Shown here piece by piece: positions 34,058 through 44,289 of a stretch of DNA of 64,000 nucleotides (within the stretch, counting starts at the first letter, position 1; each line of letters opens with the position of its first letter). The position numbers and the translations under genes are program-made. The notes beneath the pieces were generated by a model. That model saw only the letters and a list, made by a program, of their open reading frames with translations, was not told the origin of the DNA and made no database searches. This stretch comes from Metallyticus violacea (Eukaryota; Arthropoda; Insecta; Mantodea; Metallyticidae): assembly GCA_030762175.1 (NCBI GenBank), contig CM060831.1, forward strand, positions 141,147,501 to 141,211,500, in the 5' to 3' direction.

Positions 34058-34350
34058 ACTCGTTCCTGATGGTGTACTGGTTACCATACTTGCCTCCTAA
34101 ACCCAAGATAACGGATTCAATCCCGGCTAGGATCGATGGATATTTTGGTGCGTAAAAAAATCCTAACTGTGGCTTCCTTCGGAAGGGAAGTAAAACCGTT
34201 GGTCCCGTGTCGTACATTTACGGCACGAAAAAGAACCTAAGCCTGAAAGAAGAGGCCTATGAGAAAAATTTATAAGCTGTTTCACGCCCTGATTTGAATG
34301 GGGCGATGATGACCTGAGATGTTAAAGAGCGTTCATATATAAACGATATA
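34058..34350 (+). mobile_element. SINE B, plus strand
   Basis: Head TTCCTGATGGTGTACTGG, anticodon-arm-like TTGCCTCCTAAACCCAAG, T-arm GGATTCAATCCCGGC, and body blocks GGCTTCCTTCGGAAGGGAAG, GTCGTACATTTACGGCACG, CCTGAAAGAAGAGGCC and GACCTGAGATGTTAAAGAGC. No confident target duplication. The minus frame at 34005-34217 is its shadow. Confidence 0.92.
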
Positions 34351-36237
34351 AATAAAAATTAATGCAATCTGAGAAAATCAAAACAGAGATTTAACAATGC
34401 TAATTCCATGTACTGTGGTTTTTTTTATTATTATTGTAAGCATACACTTTATAACATTTCTCGTTTTTAAAGGAATGACATGAATAATATTATTTATGTT
34501 CAACAATTAGAGATTCCATACCATTTAGTTGAATACACCTTCAACGCACAATTATTAAATTCGCAGAATCAAAACTTTATTAAGAAGCCTCGTTTTCTTT
34601 AGATACAATAAATATGTGAGTTTGTAGGATGTGGAAGCGATTAATCGATTTTTGCTCACGGGTTTGGAAAACAGAGTTGGCGATACTGGTAAGATATATG
34701 CAAGTCCAAGAGGTAAAAATATTATCTATTCACTCTTATAGTGATCCTGACATCAACAAACATAAAATATCCTTTCGCAATTCATGCCAAGTTGTCAGAA
34801 ACCCGTGGTGAGATTAAGCGACATAATGAAAAGAGACCGGTAAATTCTGAGGTTAGGTTTACTACTTCTTTTATTGCGAGTACCGGATACTTTTCACAGA
34901 ACTTTGAAAATATGTTTAAAATAATTGTTTTCTCACCACTAGTTAAAAGCTTGCCCGATTTATGCTTTACATGATATGTCTCCAGCTGCAGCAATAAACA
35001 CATGGTTCGTTAGCGTCAGCCATGATAACAAACACAAACTGCTTACGCTTGTCTTGTTTAAACAACCGCTGAATCAGGCGAGCTGTATCTTGGGAGTTTT
35101 AGCGCATCAATTTGTAACTTCGAAATATATTTTCATTAAGTCAGCAGTAAATTCAAGTAATAAATATTGTTTTGTATAGTAGATAGTATTTATTATTGCA
35201 ATCATCCTCAAATTTATGTTGCTAACATGGAACTACTTTCTTTGCGTGCATTGCTACTGTGTTATACTTGACTGCACACAGTCATGCTAGTAAAATCACG
35301 TCACGTGACATTGTTTTGAACGTGGTCACTCTAAGGGCGATTAGAGAGTAAAAACTACGATTATGGGGATAAACTGCTGTGAGTGGTTTAAATTAAACAT
35401 TTTGTTACATTGCATTGGTAGAGAATATGTCATGTATAAGGATTTAAAAGTTTAATGCCATTCTGTTTTACATTAATGTTTCTTAAAATTTGCATAAAAG
35501 GCTGAATTGGAAATTTAGAAGCATTTATCACATTATAATAATTACGGTGATAAATATATTTTAAGTGTTAAATTTATTACTGATAGTGCTGAAATTTCTT
35601 TATCCAGAAAGAAGGACGAGGACTGAACTTATAGGAAAACCCTCCTGAGAGTTCTTTTGCCTTCTGTAACTCCCTTTGCGAAATTAAGAAATCCCTTTAT
35701 GCGCACCCCCGCAGTCTCGTCTTGGTTTATATGGATTTAAAAACCCATCAGAAGATTTAGGCAAAGGGTTTTATTCTCCACCATTTTCATACTATTCCAG
35801 GAACATTATTTAAGGAACTCCCTATACGAAGGATCAGCTACTGGGTGAAGGATGGAACTTTGTGTTGGAGCTTCAAAGTTCTCATTTCACTTTTCCTTTA
35901 TCTCCCGGTGTCCTGTTTCAGCGCGTGCGTGGAACTTTCGCCGGAGTTCCGTTCTATCAAACATTGCTGTGTGACACAGGCGTTTTTTAAATACTTCCAT
36001 ATAGTAACCAAGTTTTCTCTTAACACCTGAATAATGCAAGATATTGCAAAACTTTACAGAAATAATTTCATCCTTGAATATTAAATACATTTTAAAAATA
36101 CATTTATATACTTATATGTAGGAATATAAAAATATAAAATAAAAGTAAAAACCTCTCAGAATTGAATTCGTGTAGCCTCAAGTTTGAGTTAAAATATATT
36201 TCCTCATCCCCCCCACACAAAAATAACCTTTTAATTT
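34351..36237. other. Unannotated sequence
   Basis: Several short frames on both strands (34629-35179, 35845-36090) have no recognisable motifs. No repeat shared with the window was found. Confidence 0.4.
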
Positions 36238-36302
36238 AGCATTTCATCTCCTGTATCATCAGCGTCTACCACCTGTAATGTAAGTGAACGGAAGTTAAAT
36301 AA
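36238..36302 (+). mobile_element. SINE A, short 3-prime fragment
   Basis: ATTTCATCTCCTGTATCATC, then AGCGTCTACCACCTGTAATG and a decayed GGAAGTTAAA correspond to the last ~65 bp of SINE A. Old and truncated. Confidence 0.65.
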
Positions 36303-37138
36303 TAATACAAAATATGCATCTTATTGGTAATTTATTTTCATGTTATTCTGAAAGGCAGGTGTATATTTACTATAGGAAATTTTGCTTGTCCCTTTATTTC
36401 GACTAACAAAAGGTTTTTCTGTAGTATTAAGGAAATATCAAGGATAGAAAATTAATTTATTTTATGGGTAATCAAAACAGTGAGGCCTAAATTGGACAGT
36501 AACTTGAATTATTTGAATAATGTGCAACGAAAGTGTGTCCCTCAATTTCCTTTTTAACTTCAATTCTTCATTGATATAATCTTGTTAAAATCTCTCATTA
36601 AAATAACAATACATTAACTTTTTTGTTTTTAAAGTATTTTCCTCTCATGTGTTAAATATTTTAATTGAAATATATAAATATTGAATACATAATAACACTG
36701 AAAATAATTTGTTTCATTTTTACCAAATAATTTTTTATTTATAGAATTTCTTAAATTGCTAATTCAGTTATTAAAGGGTTTATGAGGTTAATGTATAGAA
36801 TAACTTTATGATGGTTTTTGTTACTATCTTATTTAAGCATGACATACTTATCTTATAAATTAACTAACCTTTACCATTAGAAGTAGGTGTTATTTACTAT
36901 CAAAATTTTGGGGGCGCGGATCTACCTAGGACTTTAACGTATTATTTGGAATTAATTGCATTTCTGGTTTATGTTCAAGTATTTTTATTTTATCTGCTTA
37001 TTATTTTATTTCGTGCTTATAATGAGACAAATAAGTTCATCAATCAATATTTATATGCCTAATGCATTCCTAACAAGAAATTATCAACACAGTTTAAAAT
37101 ATTAATTGTAATGACATGTAAATTCTTCAAATGATCAA
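36303..37138. other. Unannotated AT-rich sequence
   Basis: Nothing recognised. Confidence 0.4.
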
Positions 37139-37715
37139 ATGAGGTAGTTCTTAACAACCAGTCCCTACCTGAATGATATAGATCATCTATAGATCATACT
37201 ATACGATACATGAAATATAGACATCTTTCAAAAATCATTTCAGAATTTAAAACATTGCAAATATTATAATAATCTGATGAGTAAAGTGTCGTAGTCCTGG
37301 ACAAAAAATTACAGTTTATTTTTCGTGTTTATTTTTCCATTTATTAGTGATCATTTTATTCATAAAATATTAATTATTTTATTAATACTGCTTCTAGAAT
37401 TTGCGTTACTGCTACTACTGTACAGAATATTGCTACTAGCTTTCTTTGATTGTAAAATTGTTGATTTGGTTTATTTACGGACGCTCTTTAACATCTCAGG
37501 TCATCAGTGTCCCATTCAAATCAGGGCGTGAAACAGCCAATAAATTTTTCTCAGAGGCCTCTTCTTTCATGCTTGAGGTTCTTTTACATGACATAAATCT
37601 AAATCAAGGGATCCACGGCTTTATTCCCTTCCGAAGGAAGCCATACTGAGGCCGGGATTGAACCCGCGGTCTTGGGATTAGGAGACAAGTTTGATTACCA
37701 CTACTACACCAGGAC
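37139..37715. repeat. Left arm of a large inverted duplication
   Basis: This arm is the inverse of 38596-39189 with roughly 85-90 percent identity by eye. The outer ~320 bp is sequence found only in the two arms (landmarks CAGTCCCTACCTGAATGAT, CATTTCAGAATTTAAAACAT, TACTGCTTCTAGAATTTGC) and the inner part is a SINE B. The spacer between the arms is about 880 bp. Together they form an imperfect palindrome about 2.05 kb long. Confidence 0.85.
37458..37715 (-). mobile_element. SINE B inside the left inverted arm
   Basis: Minus-strand SINE B from TTTATTTACGGACGCTC to the head image ACTACACCAGGACT. About 36 bp covering the ATTTTTACGCCCGAAAAAAT block is missing, a deletion not present in the right-arm partner. 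Frames at 37325-37531 and 37446-37649 read into it. Confidence 0.9.
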
Positions 37716-38595
37716 TTACTCTGATTGTCAACACTACCGATAGCATTAATTTACCGGGCAAGATCTTAAGTTCCAAAACTGCAATTACTGAAACATAACT
37801 TAATGCCTATAGAAATGTATTGGTTTAGCACCATTTTAGTTAGAGTATATTTTGATACAAACGAAAATATTAACTAAAGTATAAAGTCTTGCAATGAATC
37901 ATTTCTTGTCCCGTATTTACTCTCCATCGAATATTCCACCACATAATAATGCTCCCCTTTTATCTCAGTGATTTAGTAGCAGGGATTATTCCTTTCCAGT
38001 TTGCGTGGATTTAAACGCTCCCCCCTCGCACTGACTGGCTTTCCAACTTTTCCATTATTTCCGTCTTCCGCGAAATTCAATTATAATGGATCAGTTTTAA
38101 AATGGCGGTAAAGAGATTGCACCTCGAAATATAAAACCCGTCAACAGAGAACATTACAGCAGAAGGACCACAATAGCTGTTAACATTAATTGAGTTTTTT
38201 ATTGCATATATTAATGGTAGCATACTGTTTATAACAAGGGAGTAGAAGTGCGTTTCTTAATCAGTCATTTTGCAGCTATTTTCTTGAATGTATCAAACAA
38301 TCATTATCACATGTTAGGACACCATAATCTGCATTCATATGACAGCAATCCGAGGATAATTAAACAATAGACTGGTAGCACCCGACACACGCAAGCCAAT
38401 CAAGATAAGCAAAGCAAAGGACTTGGTCCTCTTCGAACGTCTTATGATAAGTCTGTCAGAACATTACTGATATGGACAAAAGCGTTGCTCGGATCTATCG
38501 AGAACAGCGCAGTGTCAAAGACAGCATGCTATAAAAGACAAAGTAAAAGGCATGCTTCCCATATATAGATAGCAATTTAAGTCATCTGGCGAGAG
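37716..38595. other. Spacer of the inverted duplication
   Basis: Unique AT-rich sequence with no recognised gene or repeat. If the arms are a foldback transposon this would be its interior, but I see no coding content in it. Confidence 0.4.
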
Positions 38596-38880
38596 TCGGT
38601 CCTGGTGGTGTACTAGCTATACTTGCCTCCTAAACCCAAGATCGCGGGTTCAAACCGGTCAAGCGCAATGGATTTTTTCGGGCGTAAAAATCCTAAGTAT
38701 GGCTCCCTTCGGAACGGAAGTAAAGCCATGGGTCTCGTGTCGTACATTTACGGCGCGAAAAAGAACCTCAAGCCTGAAAAAAGAGGCAAAATTTGTCGGC
38801 CGTTTCATTCCCTCAATTGAATGGGACGCTGATGACCTGAAATGTTAAAGAGCGTCCATATATATAACAAATCAACAATT
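38596..38880 (+). mobile_element. SINE B inside the right inverted arm
   Basis: Nearly full-length: head GGTCCTGGTGGTGTAC, TTGCCTCCTAAACCCAAG, T-arm GGGTTCAAACCGG, the body, then the tail hairpin GGACGCT (38824-38830) ... AGCGTCC (38851-38857) with a 20-base loop. A short internal deletion follows AAAAAAGAGG. It differs from the left-arm copy by indels, so the duplication is not recent. Confidence 0.92.
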
Positions 38881-39189
38881 TGACAATCAAAAAGAAAGCT
38901 AGTAGCAAATATTTTGTACAGCAGTAGCAGTATTGCAAATTCTAGAAGCAGTATTAATAAAATCATTAATATTTTATGAACAAAATGGTCACCAAGAAAT
39001 GTAAAAATAAACATGAAAAAGCAAATCTAACTTTTTGTTCAGGACAATGATACTTTATTCATCAGATTATTACAATGTTTACAATGTTTTAAATTCTGAA
39101 ATGATTTTTGAAAGATTTCCATATTTTGTGTATCGCATTGTATGATCTTTATCATTCAGGTAGGGACTGGGTGTTAAGAATTACCTCAT
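38596..39189. repeat. Right arm of a large inverted duplication
   Basis: Inverse of 37139-37715. It begins with a SINE B head (CGGTCCTGGTGGTGTAC at 38597) and ends at ATTACCTCAT (39189). Immediately after the arm, ACCTGAGATGTTAAAGAGCG (from 39190) is a second SINE B tail, so in this arm the ~310 bp unique part is sandwiched between two SINE B tails. Confidence 0.85.
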
Positions 39190-39240
39190 AACCTGAGATG
39201 TTAAAGAGCGTCCGTTGTTAAACCAAACAAAAAAAAAAAT
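39190..39240 (+). mobile_element. SINE B, tail fragment
   Basis: ACCTGAGATGTTAAAGAGCG, then TCCGTTGTTAAACCAAAC and an A-rich end: the last ~50 bp of SINE B, directly after the right inverted arm. Confidence 0.8.
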
Positions 39241-39352
39241 AATAAATCATCTGGTGGGCAATTATTAGCGACTGTACGAGACGTTAAGTAATAATTTCTT
39301 GTGCAAAAGTTTAACATTACAATAATTTGTTACATTAATGTGTAATGTATAA

Positions 39353-40240
39353 GTGGCACTAGCTTCACTGTTATCACTTCCAGTTCCCGCCTGTAAGAGG
39401 TGTGCAAATTGAGACATGGTCAGTTATTCCTACAGGAAATGAAAGGTGGCACGCAACGAACAATTATACTGTTCTGAAATTCTACTTCCCTCTCAACAAA
39501 TCTTCAGCTGAAGCCTATGCAATGTCACACGAGGCCTATGAAGAGTTTTTCCCCCTTCCCTATAGCACAACTCGAAGGTGGAAGACAATTTCAAATTATG
39601 GTGGACCCGGAGCTCCAGTTTGTGCCGTAACGGAAGAAAACATTAACACCGCTACTGTCATGTGAGAGAGGATCCTCGAATACATTAAAAACACTTTAAA
39701 AATTCTGAAAATATCACTGGGTACCACGCACAGTCAGTGACTGATGAGTTGCATATGAGACGTGTATGTGATTTGTGGTTTCAATGACTTCTGATTCCCA
39801 TACAAAAGGACGTTCGCATGCAGATCTCCACGCAGTTGAAAATTTTAGCAACTCTCTGTGTGGGAAATTTTGGATATTCAAGAAACGGTTAAACAGCTAG
39901 TCCCACCTGCACAAATAACTGTAACTGAGCAGTACTACAGCGATATCTTGAACCTCTTCAAAGCGACATTTCTGTGGAATCTGCAATAGTTGTTGCTCAA
40001 TATTTCATAAAAATCTGTAGCCCTCTCTACAGTCCAGACTTGGCCTCGCGTGACATTTTCCTTCTCCCTAAATTGGACCTGAAAGGGAGGCATTTTCCAC
40101 CATTAGAAGCAGTGCTAACGACTGCGGAGGTGATTCTGAAGCACCTATCAAGAATGGTTTCCATCATATTTTTGAAGCTGAGGTTGATTCATTTCCAATG
40201 GGGACTGCTTTGAGAAAGTTCAGCATTATTTATGCGCATG
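39353..40240 (+). pseudogene. Mariner-family transposase remnant
   Basis: The plus strand has an N-terminal frame (39402-39665) with NYTVLKFYFPLNKSSAEA and AYEEF, which matches the helix-turn-helix start of mariner-type transposases (usually VIKF...LNK...E....EAYGE). Further on a C-terminal frame (39974-40213) reads SPDLASRDIFLLPKL, then LKGRHFPPLEAV. This is the third-Asp block, normally SPDLAPCDFFLFPKLK. The middle is broken by stops and frame changes, and the DETW and HDN blocks are not recognisable. The start, including ~60 bp upstream of it, is clearly related to 63598-64000. No TIRs were identified. Confidence 0.72.
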
Positions 40241-40365
40241 AGTAAAGGATATGTTGTCAAAAATTTATGGTAATTTTTTATTGAACAGCTTTCGTAAAAA
40301 CATTTTAATGTACAGGAATTCAATAATAGAGACTGAATTTGTTGAAAGAGAAATGGTTGAAAATT

Positions 40366-40644
40366 TGTTGTTGATTTGGTTTATTTATGGACGCTCTTTA
40401 ACATCTTAGGTCATCAGCGTCCCATTCAATTCAGGGCGTGAAATGGCCGATAACATTTTTTACTCGGAGACATCTTCTTTCAGGCCTGAGTTTCTTTTAA
40501 GAGTCATAATCTACTTTACAGGACCCACAGTTTATTCCCTTCCGATTTACACCCGAAAAAATCCATCGACCCTGGCCGGGATTGAAACCGCAATCTTGGG
40601 TCTACGAGGCAAGTATGGTTAGCACTAGACCACCGAAACCGATC
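40366..40644 (-). mobile_element. SINE B with target-site duplication
   Basis: Minus-strand SINE B: TTGTTGATTTGGTTTATTTA tail, GGACGCTCTTTAACATC, body, T-arm image GGCCGGGATTGAAACCGC and head image ACCACCGAAACCGATC. The flanking direct repeat GGTTGAAAATT occurs at 40355-40365 and 40645-40655. It appears to have landed in or just upstream of a LINE 3-prime end (40656-41000). Confidence 0.94.
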
Positions 40645-40655
40645 GGTTGAAAATT

Positions 40656-40979
40656 AATCAAGAAAAGCCTCATAGAATTTTGTTTGAAGATTGGCCACAA
40701 ATGAAGGCCTTAGGAGAACATTTATACAAATTAAATAAATAATGTACGCGATGAACTGATAAGAGAAAACGCGTATAAAGGAATAATTAACGCGTGGAAA
40801 ATATAGAAATAATAAAGAGAATATATATATAAATAAAGAATTGATAATCTTTTGGCGTCTTGGGCTAAAACTTGGAATAATAATCATGATCAGTTTATAA
40901 TATATTTAAATTTTTATATTTTAATTGTGGTGAGGCATACCTAGGAATGACCTGAGTCAGCTAGGTAAGGCAAGTTAGC
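40656..40979 (+). pseudogene. Second LINE 3-prime-end copy
   Basis: The terminal block GAATGACCTGAGTCAGCTAGG (first 20 bases shared in outline with ATGGCCTGAGCCAGATAGAT of the 33.7 kb copy) marks the same LINE 3-prime UTR. Upstream AT-rich sequence may contain decayed coding residues, but no motif is clear. The 77-codon minus frame here is not supported. Confidence 0.45.
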
Positions 40980-41053
40980 CTTTTCTAAAAATTATTTATT
41001 TGTTGAAATGCTAAAAGGTACAAGTTAGTACAAATAAATAATTTTTAGAAAAG
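40980..41053. repeat. Perfect 24 bp inverted repeat with 26 bp loop
   Basis: The arm at 40980-41003 (starting CTTTTCTAAAAATTA) and its exact inverse at 41030-41053 flank a loop that contains TGAAATGCTAAAAGG. The loop is related in inverse to the TAGCATTTCAATAAAT end of the LINE at 33.7 kb, so the palindrome sits exactly at a LINE terminus. Confidence 0.9.
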
Positions 41054-41654
41054 TAAAACCATAACTTGAGAGTACCATTACTTTCTTTAAATCAATTTGA
41101 GGAAGAAAATTGTGAGAAAAGACCCTATTTTTCATCAGGACAGAAAATGGTTACAAAAGTGTTTTAGGATAGGCTATTTGAACATTTTTTTTAAGTTTAC
41201 ATTGCTGGAGCATCCACTCTACTCATAAATTTGACTCCCTCTGACTTCCTTTTTTTCCATTGGTCACTAACTCTTCCTCGTTGGTTAGCGATTTTCATCA
41301 AATCAAGAGCCAATTGCGACTGTATAGAGTATTTGTAGACCCTTTGGATAATCACTTCATAGACGGAATAATCGTATTAGAGGATTGTTGAAATAAATAT
41401 ATTAACAAATAAAAAGTAGTTCCTTTATTTTTAGCTCGTTATCTATTCAGGCCGTCCTCTCAGTGCATTTAGTATAGCTGAGTCGAAGTTGTTAATGGAA
41501 CTTGAAATATTGTCGTCATTCGAGGACGTCACTTAGGAAACAAAAGACTGATACTGTGGCATATAACGACAATGTGGAAAATGCATTGCAAGTTCGTTAA
41601 GAAGCAGAATGACGGTTGAGAAAATATTATATGTACGTAAGCATAATTATAGTC
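41054..41654. other. Unannotated sequence
   Basis: Nothing recognised. Confidence 0.35.
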
Positions 41655-41666
41655 TGCGCATGCGCA
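41655..41666. promoter_or_regulatory. NRF-1/Ewg-like palindrome
   Basis: TGCGCATGCGCA is a perfect match to the core bound by NRF-1 family factors. It is a single site in an otherwise AT-rich area, with no gene identified beside it, so function is only a possibility. Confidence 0.25.
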
Positions 41667-41712
41667 TAATGAAGGAGAAGCGTGTGTTTAATATTATCCA
41701 TACAACAAGAGA

Positions 41713-41751
41713 AATGGCTCGAGACTGCTAGTGCTGCAGCCTCGAGCCATT
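41713..41751. repeat. Short perfect-stem hairpin
   Basis: AATGGCTCGAG (41713-41723) pairs with CTCGAGCCATT (41741-41751). Inside, after one A/C mismatch, CTGC pairs with GCAG, leaving a 7-base loop. It is unusually GC-rich for the region. Confidence 0.85.
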
Positions 41752-41833
41752 ACCGAGCGGTAGCGGAGAAAGTCGAAGGTAGTGGAATTTCCACAGACAT
41801 AGCTAGATAATAATGTTCTTAAGCGCAACGGCA

Positions 41834-41866
41834 CGATCGCTCAGACGGTTAGAGCGTGCGGTAGGT
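41834..41866 (+). other. tRNA-like D-arm fragment
   Basis: ATCGCTCAGACGGTTAGAGC resembles the A-box/D-arm of a tRNA (GCTCAG..GGTTAGAGC). No T-arm or acceptor partner follows, so it is at best a truncated tRNA or SINE head. Confidence 0.35.
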
Positions 41867-43694
41867 TTAATTGCAGAGGACATCCAAATACTTGAAACTG
41901 GTGCATGTAAAATATTTTTCTATTTTTAGAGCAGTCATTTTAAAAGTTATTCTCTGTAAATTCAACTAAACATTAATCGAAGCTCTTATTTGGTAATCGT
42001 TTTATGAGTTGCATTTGCAGAACATTTTTTGTCGATACGGAATTAAGCATATGAACAAGATACATCAACATTATATTGTCCTTCCAGTATATCAAATTTT
42101 GTTTTCTCCTTCCTGGTAAAACATTCAAAAGATAGTTTCCATTTTGGCTCAATATTAATTTTAAAGTTTTCCAGAGGATAGCAACAAATGAAGAGAAATC
42201 ACAACTGTGGAAGAAAACTGGAATATGGTTTTTTTTTTTTTTTTTTTTTTTTTTTTCCCCCAATTTTTCCATTCTTACATATTTTTCCTTCGAGTTTCTT
42301 GAGAATTATAATCTTCAACAGAAGTGGGAGGGATAGCTGAAGCAACAAAAGGATATATAAAAGCAGGAGATGGGTAACTATTCTAAAAGCAGGAAGCGAA
42401 ATACAGAGGAAATGAAAGCTACAGTGTGCAGGTACAAAGGTTTCCTCGTTCGGAATATCCGACCTAAGAAAACGGATGCATCGCATTCTGTGTTATGCTG
42501 TTCCTGAATCAAGCCCACTGGGATTCTATTGTAGAGCAGCTGCGAACAGGAAGCTGCCCCCTCCCCACCCCAAAGTCTACCTACATGGCCAAATGTTTTC
42601 ACAACCACGTAAATATTGCAGCATTTCTAAAAAAAATTGGCCTTTGAAATTAATAGTTGAGTGATACTTTGTTAAAGGAATAATTTTTAAAAAACATTTT
42701 ACACGGCAATTATAATGTGTATTTTTTATTACTCCTAAAAGGTTTAATTAACATGTCAGCTAGAATATTTATAACTTATTATCCCCAAACTTATGACACA
42801 TAATTAACTTTTGGAAATTGTGGTTTCTAAATTGTATAAAATTTAATACTTTTAGGAGAAAAAATTGGAAAAACCCACAATGTAAATTGTATTTCCATTT
42901 TAAAAATTGTCATAATACATTCATTTAACTCACAAAATTAACTATATGTATTAAATTATGTGTCTAAGGATTTATTACAACATCTTTTCAATGTTGTGAA
43001 CGCTGATTTATTATATTCATTAATGTGTGTATTAATATCTGTATACATTTTTTCAATGTTTGTAGTTGTAGTTTTTCGTAGTTTGTAGTTGTTTTTGCGA
43101 CTCAAGTAACTCGCAAACTATTTGGAAAACTAATTATCTTAAAGAAATACATATAATATAAATGAAACAGAATGTATCACTATTAATAAAGTAACTAAAA
43201 TAACAATAATTAGAAAAGCAGAAAAGAATAAAACACTAAGAGAAAGTCACAGATTAGTAATCACTATATTTGGAACTACTTGAGTTCTATGGCAAGAGGA
43301 CAAGATATATTTGTTAATTTACAAGTGTTTTTAACTTCTATATAAAAATAATTTTTGTGCATAAATACGAAAATGAAGAGCCTGCTTCGATACTGAAAAG
43401 AGAATATAAATACAATTGGTTAATTCATTTGTTTATCAGCAGAACAGACGAGGAAACTCCTTGCGCATGGCCATGAGCAACCATAGAGCCAAAAGCTCCT
43501 TCCTAAACGATTATTACCTCCTTTATTTCTGAGAGACCTGACAGAGTAATTCTCTATTACAGAAGCAGATGGTTTATCTTCACTTTGTTTTTAAACGATG
43601 GAAATGTATATGTAGCATGCCCAGTGCAATTATATACACAGTTGGCAGTCATAAAACGACTAGAAATCACTGTACTATAACAGTAGGCAACAAT
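41867..43694. other. Unannotated sequence with a 28 bp T tract
   Basis: Contains a T run at 42229-42256; the Lys-rich minus frames around it are artefacts of that tract. A slightly GC-richer patch at 42450-42610 has short frames without motifs. Confidence 0.4.
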
Positions 43695-43920
43695 ACGGGT
43701 ATCCAAGGTCATAAAATTACAGACTTGTGAGAGGAAAGTCTACGGTTCGGATTCCCCAGGGTCATCTTCTCTAACTGAGGCATTTTTTCAGATTTTCCTC
43801 TGTGCTAACAATGTCAAATTACTAGAAGGTGTGTTAAATTTAGGCCTAGAACGTTTTCACCCCAAGTTTCTTTCCCAGTTATTATTTCACCTCACTTAGG
43901 GACTGAGGATGTCACATAGC
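43695..43920 (+). mobile_element. SINE A, old divergent copy
   Basis: Recognisable blocks in order: ACTTGTGAGAGGAAAGTCTA, GGTTCGGATTCCCCAGGG, CTAACTGAGGCATTTTTTC, AGATTTTCCTCTG, AAATTTAGGCCTAGAACG and TATTTCACCTCACTTAGGG. The head A-box is gone and the 3-prime end is decayed. Confidence 0.7.
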
Positions 43921-44289
43921 AATTTGGGATATAGCAGTGAAGATGCGGGACTTCAGGAGTGTGGATTGTCTCAAAATTCAGCGGTAAACTTTACTGAGCG
44001 GGCGAGCACTGTGAGTATAGCTAGAGATAGAGGTGAATGTAAAAGAGTAAGGAAGACACTAAAATATTCCTAACTACCATTTAATTGATTACGAATGAAA
44101 TTTGCACTATTGCTCACGAAAGTCCAGGCTTTATCGTAATACTCTGTTATCCATACTCAGCAAAGTTTAAACCAGGAAACTGTTTGACTGTAATGTCTAA
44201 GTTTTAAAAAGGTGACAGTGTACGAGATATTATTACGCCTCCTTGACGCACTGAGTGGAATTTGGGAAGGATCTTGAATAATATTCGAT
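43921..44289. other. Unannotated spacer
   Basis: Nothing recognised. Confidence 0.3.

Noticed and set aside
38597..38670. Functional tRNA-Arg gene at the SINE B heads
   Set aside because: The acceptor-like arms can pair, but the anticodon stem is mismatched and the body and tail of SINE B follow in every copy.
41973..42486. Lys-rich minus-strand frames
   Set aside because: The lysines come from a 28 bp T tract and the remainder has no motif.
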